From CAYLZN01 sp964387935 (GTDB taxonomy: Bacteria; Acidobacteriota; Vicinamibacteria; Vicinamibacterales; JAFNAJ01), in NCBI GenBank assembly GCA_964387935.1, contig CAYLZN010000166.1:1-12059 (forward strand): 12,059 nt of DNA. Direction: 5' to 3'. A program made the translations under genes and the position numbers. Under the pieces are notes generated by a model. It was not told where the DNA came from, did not search any database, and saw only the letters and a program-made list of their open reading frames with translations. Positions 1-10,095 of the stretch are shown here, piece by piece; the stretch's first letter is position 1, and each line of letters starts with the position of its first letter.

Positions 1-2595
<2,595 letters not shown>

Positions 2596-2631
2596 GCCGG
2601 GCGCAATTTCTGCCAACCCCCGGAGCGGGTC

Positions 2632-2673
2632 CCGCACCACCCCGTGCGGCAGGCGCACGCCAATCGGCGTGTG
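2632..2673. other. Two hairpins in the carB-comEC spacer
   Basis: The 144 bases between carB and comEC hold no recognisable gene. Two inverted repeats lie side by side: CCGCAC (2632-2637) with GTGCGG (2644-2649), loop of 6 bases; and CGCACGCC (2654-2661) with GGCGTGTG (2666-2673), loop AATC, eight pairs including one G-U. Neither is followed by a run of T, so neither is a standard intrinsic terminator. They could form transcript structure, limit read-through into comEC, or be chance in GC-rich DNA. Confidence 0.3.
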
Positions 2674-2739
2674 GCGGGCGTCGCGCACCACGACCTGCCC
2701 CTGGCGGCCGACGTGCGAGGTCTTGCATGAACGCGTGGG

Positions 2740-5277
2740 GTGTCCTCCCGCGCGCTGCTCATGCTCCTGTCCTACGTGGCCGGTGTCCTCCTCGGGACGC
2801 TGGACCAGCCGGATCTCGTCTCCTGGGCCCTGGCGGCCGCGCTCGCGGCCGTCGTGGTGTGGTGGCGGCAGGGAGCCGGCCGCCGCCTCGCGTGCATCGC
2901 GATCCTTGTGCTCCTCGCCGGCTGGGGGCACGGGCTCCGGGCGCTGCAGGGCGCGCTCGCGGCGCCGCTTGCGGAGTTCGGCACGCGCGTGCTCGCAGAG
3001 GGACGTGACGAGATCCTCGTCGTCGAGGGCACGCTGCGCGGGGATGCGAGCCCCACCGACTACGGCGTGAGCCTGGTGGTGGACGTGGACCAGGTGCAGT
3101 GGCGAGGAGAGAGGCGCAGGACGTCTGGCGGGGTGCGCATCAGCGTGGGTGGCACCATCGGCCTCGAGCGCCTCGGTTCGTGGCGGGCAGGGCGGCGCAT
3201 TCGCGCGCCCGTGCTGTTGAGGCGCCCGCAGGCCTACCGGAACCCCGGCGTGCCCGATCAGACGCGTGCGCTCGCCCTGCGTGGGGTGTCGTGGCTCGGC
3301 AGCGTGAAGAGCGGTGCCCTCGTGGAGGAGGTCGCCCGCGGGAGCCTGTTCAGCGAGTGGGCCGCGGCGGCGAGAGCGCGGGCGCGCGCCGCAGTTCTCG
3401 TCGGCATGGAAGGCCAGCCGCTGCGCGCCGCCATCGTCACCGCGGTGCTGGTGGGTGACCGCGCCGGGATTCCGCCCGACATCACCGAGCGACTCCAGCG
3501 GGCGGGCACGTTCCACGTGATTGCCATCTCGGGCGGCAACATCGCGATGCTCACGGCGCTCGTGTTTGGCGCCTCGACGCTCGCCAGGGTGCCCCCAAGG
3601 GTGGGCGCCCTGATGACCACTGTGGCCATCGGCGCCTACGGCTTCGTGGCCAGCGGGTCTGCGTCTGTCACGCGGGCGACCGTGGTCGCCCTGATCTACA
3701 TGACCGCGAGGGCGCTCGACCTGCGCGCCGCCGGGTTCGCCGTGCTGTGGAGCGCCATGTGCCTGCTGCTCCTGTGGTCGCCGCTGGCCCTCTTCGACCC
3801 GGGCTTCCTGCTCACCAGCGGGGCCACGATCGGCATCCTGCTGTCGGGGTTCCTGTTCGAAGACCGACAGGAGGCCGGGCGCGACGGTTCGCAACACCCG
3901 CGAGGCCTGCGGGCCTGGGCCCGCACGACGATCGCAGCGACCATCGGGGCAGAACTGGCGCTGCTGCCGGTGGTGACCACGGTGTTCTCTCGCGCGACCC
4001 TGGCGGGGCTGCTGCTCAACCTGGCGGCGATCCCGCTCATGGCCATCGCCCAAGGGTGCGGCCTCGTGATGGTGGCCACCTCCGGCCTCGTGCCGGCCGT
4101 GACCTTGGGCGCTGGCTGGGTCGCGGGCGAGTCCGTTCGGGGCCTGCTGGCCTCCGCCGCGCTGGTCGATCTCTGGCCGTGGCTCTCGTGGCGCATGCCG
4201 CCGCCGTGGTGGCTGGCGGTCGTGTTGTATTACGCCGCGTGGGCGGCCGTCCTGATGCTACGCGTCGGACGCTGGCGTCGCGTGTGGCGCCCGGTCGCGC
4301 TGGCGGTAGCCCTGGCGTGCGCGGCCTGGATCGCCTGGGCGCCGGCCTGGCTTCCCGCCCGGACCGTGGGGCAGCCGCCGGGCGTGACCGCGCTCGCGAC
4401 GTCGCCGGGCACGCGTGCCGCGCCGGACAACCAGTCGTTGCAGATCGTGTTCTTCGACGTGGGTCAGGGAGACGCAGCGCTCGTCCGGTTTCCGACGGGC
4501 GAGGCGTGGGTGATCGACACGGGCGGCGTGCCGGGGAGCACGGGATTCGACGTGGGGGGGCGCATCGTGGCGCCGGCGTTGTGGGCGCTGGGGGTGCGCC
4601 GGCTGGAGGTGCTCGCGCTCTCGCACGGCCATCCGGACCATGCCGGCGGCGCACCGTCACTCATCGACGACTTCGCGGTCCGGGAGGTGTGGGAGGGCGT
4701 GCCTGTGGTTGGCGATCCCGTCCTGGAGCGGGCGGCGGCGTCGGCCGCGCGAACCGGCAGTCGATGGCGACGCCAGCACGATGGCGTGCAGGTCCACGTC
4801 GGTGAGGTCCTCGTGGCGGTGCGGCATCCGGAACCGCCGGACTGGGAGCGCCGGCGCGTGCGCAACGACGACAGCCTCGTGCTCGAGGTCACCTACCGTG
4901 GGTTCCGCGCGCTGTTCACCGGGGATATCGGACGGGCCGTCGAGGAGCGGCTGGCTCGCGACGCCGCCGGCGCCGCATCGCGCACCACGGTGCTGAAGGT
5001 GCCCCACCACGGCAGCGGCGGGTCGAGCAGCGAGCCCTGGCTGCGGTGGCTGGCGCCCTCGCTCGCCGTCGTCAGCGTGGGGCAGAGCAACCCGTTCGGT
5101 CATCCTGCCCCGGCGATGCTCGCGCGGTACGCGAACGTCGGAGTTCCGGTGCTTCGGACCGATCTGGCGGGGGCCGTGGCGGTGGTCACCGACGGCGAGC
5201 GTGTGACCGTCTCGACGTGGACCCAGGACGGGTGGGTGGTACTGCGGCCCGCGGCCGGCGGGCGAGTGGGCGGCTGA
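2740..5277 (+). CDS. comEC: ComEC/Rec2-family competence protein (DNA uptake channel with C-terminal metallo-beta-lactamase domain)
   Basis: This is an inner-membrane protein that carries single-stranded DNA into the cytoplasm during natural transformation. It has 845 residues, a normal length. An N-terminal hydrophobic stretch (about residues 5-75) precedes a soluble OB-like region. The multi-helix Competence domain follows, with FHVIAISGGNIAML at 258-271 matching the family's H-x-L-A-I-S-G signature, and GSASVTRATVVALIYM further on. The C-terminal metallo-beta-lactamase-like domain starts near residue 567 (LQIVFFDVGQGDA). It keeps the metal motif H629-G-H631-P-D633-H634, GD at 728-729 and PHHGS around H756/H757, so it is probably catalytically active; family work suggests a nuclease that degrades one strand. 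The GTG at 2740 is the first in-frame start after a stop at 2728-2730, with no good ribosome-binding site; ATG at 2761 is an alternative. A better-placed ATG at 2727 lies one base out of frame (see findings). No other competence gene is visible nearby. Confidence 0.93.
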   Translation: MSSRALLMLLSYVAGVLLGTLDQPDLVSWALAAALAAVVVWWRQGAGRRLACIAILVLLAGWGHGLRALQGALAAPLAEFGTRVLAEGRDEILVVEGTLRGDASPTDYGVSLVVDVDQVQWRGERRRTSGGVRISVGGTIGLERLGSWRAGRRIRAPVLLRRPQAYRNPGVPDQTRALALRGVSWLGSVKSGALVEEVARGSLFSEWAAAARARARAAVLVGMEGQPLRAAIVTAVLVGDRAGIPPDITERLQRAGTFHVIAISGGNIAMLTALVFGASTLARVPPRVGALMTTVAIGAYGFVASGSASVTRATVVALIYMTARALDLRAAGFAVLWSAMCLLLLWSPLALFDPGFLLTSGATIGILLSGFLFEDRQEAGRDGSQHPRGLRAWARTTIAATIGAELALLPVVTTVFSRATLAGLLLNLAAIPLMAIAQGCGLVMVATSGLVPAVTLGAGWVAGESVRGLLASAALVDLWPWLSWRMPPPWWLAVVLYYAAWAAVLMLRVGRWRRVWRPVALAVALACAAWIAWAPAWLPARTVGQPPGVTALATSPGTRAAPDNQSLQIVFFDVGQGDAALVRFPTGEAWVIDTGGVPGSTGFDVGGRIVAPALWALGVRRLEVLALSHGHPDHAGGAPSLIDDFAVREVWEGVPVVGDPVLERAAASAARTGSRWRRQHDGVQVHVGEVLVAVRHPEPPDWERRRVRNDDSLVLEVTYRGFRALFTGDIGRAVEERLARDAAGAASRTTVLKVPHHGSGGSSSEPWLRWLAPSLAVVSVGQSNPFGHPAPAMLARYANVGVPVLRTDLAGAVAVVTDGERVTVSTWTQDGWVVLRPAAGGRVGG

Positions 5278-5300
5278 CGGCAACCGATGTGGCGGAGGAC

Positions 5301-6158
5301 CTACCCAGCGCGCTTGACGCGCTGCCAGAGGACCTCCAGTTCATCGAGCGACAGGTCTTCCATCCGCTGGCCTGCGGTCGAGACCTGGCGCTCGAGCGCG
5401 CGAAACCTGGCGCTGAACTTCGTGTTCGCCGCCCGCAGGCAGCTCTCCGGGTCCAGCCCTGCTTTGCGCGCGAACTGGGCGAGGGCGAACAGCAGGTCCC
5501 CGCACTCCTCGGCGAGCGCGTCGGCGGCGTCACCGCTCAGAGCCGACCGGACTTCGCGCAGTTCCTCTTCCACCTTGTCCAGCACGTCAGCGGCCTTGGA
5601 CCAGTCGAAGCCAACGCCGGCCGCGCGCTTGCCCAGGTCCCGCGCGCGCGAGAGGGCGGGCGCCGAGGTCGCGAGACCGTCGAGCGCACTGACGCGGGGC
5701 GTGCCGGCGGCATCGCGTTCACGCGCCTTGATCGCGTCCCACTGCTGCTTCACCGCGTCTGGCGTCGTGATGGCGTCACCGGTCGTGCCCGCGATGTCGT
5801 CCAGAGGCTCGAAGACATGGGGATGACGGCGGATGAGCTTCTCGCAGGCCGCGCAGAGCGCATCGGCCATGGTGAACGCCCCGGCATCGCTTGCCACCTG
5901 CGACAGGAAGACGCCTTCGAACACCAGGTCGCCGATTTCATCTCGAAGCTCGTCCACCGCGTCGCGCTCGATGGCGTCGACCACCTCGTAGGCTTCCTCG
6001 AGCACGTATGGGGCGAGGGTCTTCCACGACTGTTCCCGATCCCACGGGCAGCCTTCGGGCGAACGCAGCACGCGCATGATCTCGAGCAGCCGGGCGAACT
6101 CACCGGGCGCGTCCGCGGTGGCGGCCTTCGGGGGCTGGAGGCGGGGACGGTCGGACAT
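5301..6158 (-). CDS. mazG: Nucleoside triphosphate pyrophosphohydrolase MazG
   Basis: MazG hydrolyses nucleoside triphosphates, including damaged ones, to monophosphate and pyrophosphate; in E. coli it also influences (p)ppGpp levels. The protein has 285 residues and the usual two tandem MazG domains. Domain 1 begins after GCPWD (36-40) and has the Mg-binding pattern E54-E55-x-x-E58 (LEEAYEVVDAI) with E74-x-x-D77 (DEIGDLVFEGVF). Domain 2 repeats it as VEEELREVRSAL and AEECGDLLFALAQFARKAG, ending with NTKFSARFRALE. The start chosen is the ATG at 6158-6156 (MSDRPRLQ). The frame stays open upstream to 6362, but that part runs into the divergent gene and looks non-coding. The gene converges on comEC (23-base gap) and diverges from the DUF1844 gene (28-base gap). 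There is no Shine-Dalgarno sequence, but a TAGCAT box lies 10 bases before the start. It appears complete and functional. Confidence 0.95.
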   Translation of the reverse strand: MSDRPRLQPPKAATADAPGEFARLLEIMRVLRSPEGCPWDREQSWKTLAPYVLEEAYEVVDAIERDAVDELRDEIGDLVFEGVFLSQVASDAGAFTMADALCAACEKLIRRHPHVFEPLDDIAGTTGDAITTPDAVKQQWDAIKARERDAAGTPRVSALDGLATSAPALSRARDLGKRAAGVGFDWSKAADVLDKVEEELREVRSALSGDAADALAEECGDLLFALAQFARKAGLDPESCLRAANTKFSARFRALERQVSTAGQRMEDLSLDELEVLWQRVKRAG

Positions 6159-6167
6159 GCGAGGCGC

Positions 6168-6178
6168 TATGCTAGCAT
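6168..6178. promoter_or_regulatory. Candidate overlapping divergent -10 boxes in a palindrome (mazG / DUF1844 operon)
   Basis: The 28-base gap between two divergent start codons contains the perfect 10-base palindrome ATGCTAGCAT (6169-6178). Because of the symmetry, TAGCAT (TANNNT, like a sigma-70 -10 box) reads on both strands: plus at 6173-6178, 8 bases before the DUF1844 ATG, and minus at 6174-6169, 10 bases before the mazG ATG. An overlapping TATGCT lies at 6168-6173. No convincing -35 box is visible on either side. The placement predicts very short or absent 5' leaders for both genes. A regulator-binding site is the alternative reading. Confidence 0.5.
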
Positions 6179-6186
6179 CCCAAGGC

Positions 6187-6465
6187 ATGAGCGAGCAGCC
6201 CGGCATCACCTTCACGGCGTTCGTCCTCTCGCTGGCCCAGACGGCGGCGGTGCACTTCGGCGACGTGGCCGATCCGGTCACAGGGACCAGCCAGCCGAAC
6301 CTGCCGGCGGCTGCGCAGATGATCGACATCCTGGCCATGCTCCACGACAAGACCCAGGGCAACCTCGCGCCGGAGGAGACGGAGCTCGTGACCCGGCTGC
6401 TCTACGAGTTGCGGATGCGGTACGTCGAGGCGAGCCAGGGCCAGAAGCGCATCATCACCCCCTGA
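6187..6465 (+). CDS. DUF1844 domain-containing protein
   Basis: This small protein of 92 residues belongs to a family of unknown function found in Acidobacteriota, Deltaproteobacteria and relatives. Nearly its whole length fits the family pattern. An N-terminal helix (ITFTAFVLSLAQTAAVHFGD) leads into a DPVTG turn. A second part (AAAQMIDILAMLHDKTQGNL) and a last helix (PEETELVTRLLYELRMRYVEA) follow. No catalytic residues, signal peptide or clear membrane segment is visible, and it is probably a small all-helical cytoplasmic protein. The ATG at 6187 is chosen because homology begins there and the upstream in-frame sequence overlaps mazG. The TAGCAT box 8 bases upstream suggests a leaderless or near-leaderless message. 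It is first in a run with the metallo-hydrolase (8-base gap) and ribF. Its biochemical role is unknown. Confidence 0.9.
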   Translation: MSEQPGITFTAFVLSLAQTAAVHFGDVADPVTGTSQPNLPAAAQMIDILAMLHDKTQGNLAPEETELVTRLLYELRMRYVEASQGQKRIITP

Positions 6466-6473
6466 CATCCGCC

Positions 6474-7241
6474 GTGAAAGTGCTCTTCCTGGGAACGGGT
6501 ACCTCGCAGGGGGTCCCGATGATCGGGTGCGCGTGCGCGGTGTGCCGGTCCACCGATCCCCGCGACACCAGGACCAGGCCCTCGATTCTGCTCACGTACG
6601 GGGCCGCCCGCGTGCTGGTGGACACCAGCACGGACCTTCGCGCGCAGGCGTTGCGGCACGGAGTCGATCGGGTCGATGCAGTCCTGTTCACCCACAGTCA
6701 CGCCGATCACATCTTCGGCCTCGACGACACGCGTCGCTTCACCACGCTGAGCGGCGCGCCCCTGCCGCTCTTCGCTGACGAGGCGACGAGGGCGGATCTG
6801 TGCCGTACCTTTGCGTACGCGTTTTCGCGGGTGAAGACCAAGGGCGGAGGCGTCCCCTCGCTCACGCTGTTTCGCGTGGCCGGGCCGTTCACGCTGTTCG
6901 GCCAGGACATCATCCCGGTGCCCGTCGTTCATGGGTCTCGCCGGATCCTCGGGTTCCGGGTCGGACGGTTTGCCTACCTCACTGATTGCAGCGGGATACC
7001 CGAGGAGTCCTTTGCGCTTCTGGCAGGGCTCGAGGTCGTGGTGCTCGACGCCCTTCGCGATCGTCCGCACCCGACGCACTTCAGCGTCGCCGAGGCGGTG
7101 GAGGCGGCGCGGCGTATTGGCGCGCGGCAGACGTTTTTCACCCACATGTGTCACGATCTGGGCCACGCGGCGCTGCTCGCCCGTCTGCCGGCCGGGATGG
7201 CACCGGCGTACGACGGCCTCGAGCTGAGCGTGGACCCATGA
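6474..7241 (+). CDS. MBL-fold metallo-hydrolase, PhnP-like (COG1235 type)
   Basis: This cytoplasmic metal-dependent hydrolase has 255 residues. It opens with LFLGTGTSQGVP and a C19-x-C21-x-x-C24 cluster, which matches the structural zinc site of E. coli PhnP, a cyclic phosphodiesterase of phosphonate breakdown. The catalytic motif is H74-S-H76-A-D78-H79, followed by likely ligands H153 (PVVHG), D171 (TDCSG) and H224 (FTHMCHD). It is therefore probably an active phosphodiesterase, with unknown substrate. No other phosphonate (phn) genes are present, so a PhnP role in that pathway is not supported here. GTG at 6474 is required as start because the first conserved strand (VKVLFLG) begins at once; there is no clear Shine-Dalgarno. 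It starts 8 bases after the DUF1844 gene, and its stop overlaps the ribF start (ATGA at 7238-7241), so translation of the two is probably coupled. Confidence 0.92.
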   Translation: MKVLFLGTGTSQGVPMIGCACAVCRSTDPRDTRTRPSILLTYGAARVLVDTSTDLRAQALRHGVDRVDAVLFTHSHADHIFGLDDTRRFTTLSGAPLPLFADEATRADLCRTFAYAFSRVKTKGGGVPSLTLFRVAGPFTLFGQDIIPVPVVHGSRRILGFRVGRFAYLTDCSGIPEESFALLAGLEVVVLDALRDRPHPTHFSVAEAVEAARRIGARQTFFTHMCHDLGHAALLARLPAGMAPAYDGLELSVDP

Positions 7242-8182
7242 CGATGGACGTCATCCGCTTTCCCGAGGACCGACGACCCGTGGAGTGGCGGCTGCCGGTC
7301 GTGGCCGTCGGCAATTTCGACGGGGTGCACCGTGGTCACCAGAAGATCCTCGACCGGATCGCGCGGCGTGCCCGCGAGCGCGCGGGCACGGCGATGGTCC
7401 TGACCTTCGATCCGCATCCGCCGCGAGTGGTCCGCCCCGAGAAGGCCCCGCGGCTGCTGATGACGCCGGACCAGAAGCGCGCGGCCCTCGAGCGCGCGGA
7501 GGTGGCCGGGCTCGCGGTGGTGCCGTTCACGCTCGCGCTGTCGCAGTGGTCGCCCGAGGAGTTCGTGCGTGCCGTGCTCGTGGAGTGGCTGCACGTGGCC
7601 GAGGTCTGGGTCGGAGCCAACTTCCTGTTCGGCCGTGACCGGAGCGGGAACTACTCGCTGTTGCGGTCGCTCGGCGTCCAGTACGGGTTCAGGGCGGAGA
7701 AGATCGACCCGGTGCGCTACCGCGAGTTCGTCGTGAGCAGCACCCGGATCCGCCGACTGGTTCTCGAGGGGCGGGTCGATGAAGCGGGCGCGCTGCTGGG
7801 GCGTCACTTCGAGCTCGAGGGCGTTGTCGAGGCGGGAGACGCGCGCGGGCGCCTCATCGGCTTTCCGACGGCCAACCTCGCCACGCGGAACGAGCTGCTG
7901 CCGCCCCATGGGGTGTATGCGACGCTGGCCGTGCTCGGCGAGCGTCTGCACCCGGCGGTGACCAACATCGGGACGCGCCCGACGGTGGTGGCCGACGGGC
8001 GGCCGACCATCGAGACCCACGTGCTCGACCTGGATCGCGATCTCTACGGAACCCCGCTGCGACTGGCCTTCGTGCAGCGGCTCAGGGACGAGCGGGCGTT
8101 CCCGGATCTCGAGGCGCTGCGCGCGCAGATCGGGGCCGACTGCGACCGGGCCCGCGATCTGTTCCGGAGCATTTCGCTGTAG
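7238..8182 (+). CDS. ribF: Bifunctional riboflavin kinase / FAD synthetase
   Basis: This enzyme turns riboflavin into FMN and then FAD, using ATP in both steps, in the cytoplasm. It has 314 residues, the usual bacterial length. The N-terminal nucleotidyltransferase domain has GNFDGVHRGH at 25-34, TFDPHP at 56-61 and SSTRIR at 167-172. The C-terminal riboflavin kinase domain starts near residue 185 and has GFPTANL at 208-214, followed by HGVYAT and TNIGTRPTV. All signature residues are present. The ATG at 7238 overlaps the stop of the metallo-hydrolase gene; a second ATG at 7244 is possible. The frame is open upstream to 6986, but that part is a shadow of the preceding gene. It is the last member of the DUF1844-hydrolase-ribF run. 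No FMN riboswitch is visible. Identification is secure. Confidence 0.97.
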   Translation: MTMDVIRFPEDRRPVEWRLPVVAVGNFDGVHRGHQKILDRIARRARERAGTAMVLTFDPHPPRVVRPEKAPRLLMTPDQKRAALERAEVAGLAVVPFTLALSQWSPEEFVRAVLVEWLHVAEVWVGANFLFGRDRSGNYSLLRSLGVQYGFRAEKIDPVRYREFVVSSTRIRRLVLEGRVDEAGALLGRHFELEGVVEAGDARGRLIGFPTANLATRNELLPPHGVYATLAVLGERLHPAVTNIGTRPTVVADGRPTIETHVLDLDRDLYGTPLRLAFVQRLRDERAFPDLEALRAQIGADCDRARDLFRSISL

Positions 8183-8185
8183 AAT
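8180..8185 (+). promoter_or_regulatory. Candidate -10 box (TAGAAT) before the degenerate ATPase-fold gene
   Basis: TAGAAT overlaps the ribF stop codon and lies 8 bases before the ATG at 8194, the same spacing as the TAGCAT box before the DUF1844 gene. A transcript from it would start at or within a few bases of the ATG. No good -35 hexamer is seen. GAGGG at 8189-8193 touches the ATG directly, too close to act as a normal ribosome-binding site. Confidence 0.4.
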
Positions 8186-8193
8186 CCTGAGGG

Positions 8194-8619
8194 ATGGCCG
8201 ACGACTCGCCGCACGAGGGACGGCCAGCGCTGGCGCTGACGATTACCGTCTCGAACCAGTTGGCGTTCGTGCCGACGCTGGAGGCGCTTGCCGCTCGCAT
8301 CAGCGAGTACGTCGGGTGTCCGGCCTCGGATGCTCGCCACCTCGGCGAGGCGGTCGGGTGTGCGCTGACCGCCGCGTCCACCCTGCCGGCAGACGCGCCG
8401 ATTGGCCGGTTCGATATCGTATTCAGCGGCAACGACCGCGTGCTCCGCGTCGAGCTGGCGAGCACGTCGTCGCTGCCCGCGGGCGTCACGCTCGAAGGCG
8501 CCCTCGGCGGAGCCGTGGGAGTCGATCGGCTGCGGCAACTCGTGGACCGGGTCGAGTTCGCCGAGGCCGGCGGCCGTCCCGTCTGTTGCCTGACCCGTCA
8601 GATCCGCGACGTGCGGTGA
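8194..8619 (+). CDS. Small protein resembling an anti-sigma / HATPase-fold domain with lost ATP-binding residues
   Basis: The product has 141 residues, about the size of RsbW-type anti-sigma kinases, and its layout matches them loosely. A first strand (LALTITVSNQLAFVPTLEAL) leads into a helix (AARISEYVGCPASDARHL). The helix LGEAVGCALTAAS then sits where kinases have E-A-x-x-N. Next come a strand (LRVELAS) and a last helix and strand (DRLRQLVDRVEF, then RPVCCLTRQI). E52 is kept, but the Asn that holds Mg-ATP is C56, and no D-x-G-x-G box is present, so ATP binding is unlikely. Being a non-catalytic partner-binding module is inference. No sigma factor or anti-anti-sigma gene is nearby. It lies 11 bases after ribF and 55 bases before cysS and has its own -10-like box, so it may be transcribed separately. 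Coding status is supported by its position, base usage and lack of a competing frame. The fold assignment is by eye only. Confidence 0.7.
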   Translation: MADDSPHEGRPALALTITVSNQLAFVPTLEALAARISEYVGCPASDARHLGEAVGCALTAASTLPADAPIGRFDIVFSGNDRVLRVELASTSSLPAGVTLEGALGGAVGVDRLRQLVDRVEFAEAGGRPVCCLTRQIRDVR

Positions 8620-8623
8620 GCGG

Positions 8624-8660
8624 GGGACCGCAAGGGCTCCCACGCCGCGTGCCAGGTCCC
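8624..8660. other. Nested inverted repeat upstream of cysS
   Basis: GGGACC (8624-8629) can pair with GGTCCC (8655-8660), and inside the loop CACG (8641-8644) can pair with CGTG (8648-8651). The structure fills most of the 55-base gap before cysS. It lacks a T-run, so it is not a typical terminator, and no T-box or other known cysS leader element is recognisable. It may be chance. Confidence 0.25.
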
Positions 8661-8674
8661 GTCTTCGATCGCCC

Positions 8675-10087
<1,413 letters not shown>

Positions 10088-10095
10088 CCGTCATC

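Noticed and set aside
8620..8674. T-box or other amino-acid leader before cysS
   Set aside because: The gap is only 55 bases, with no T-box consensus, specifier loop or terminator/antiterminator pair.
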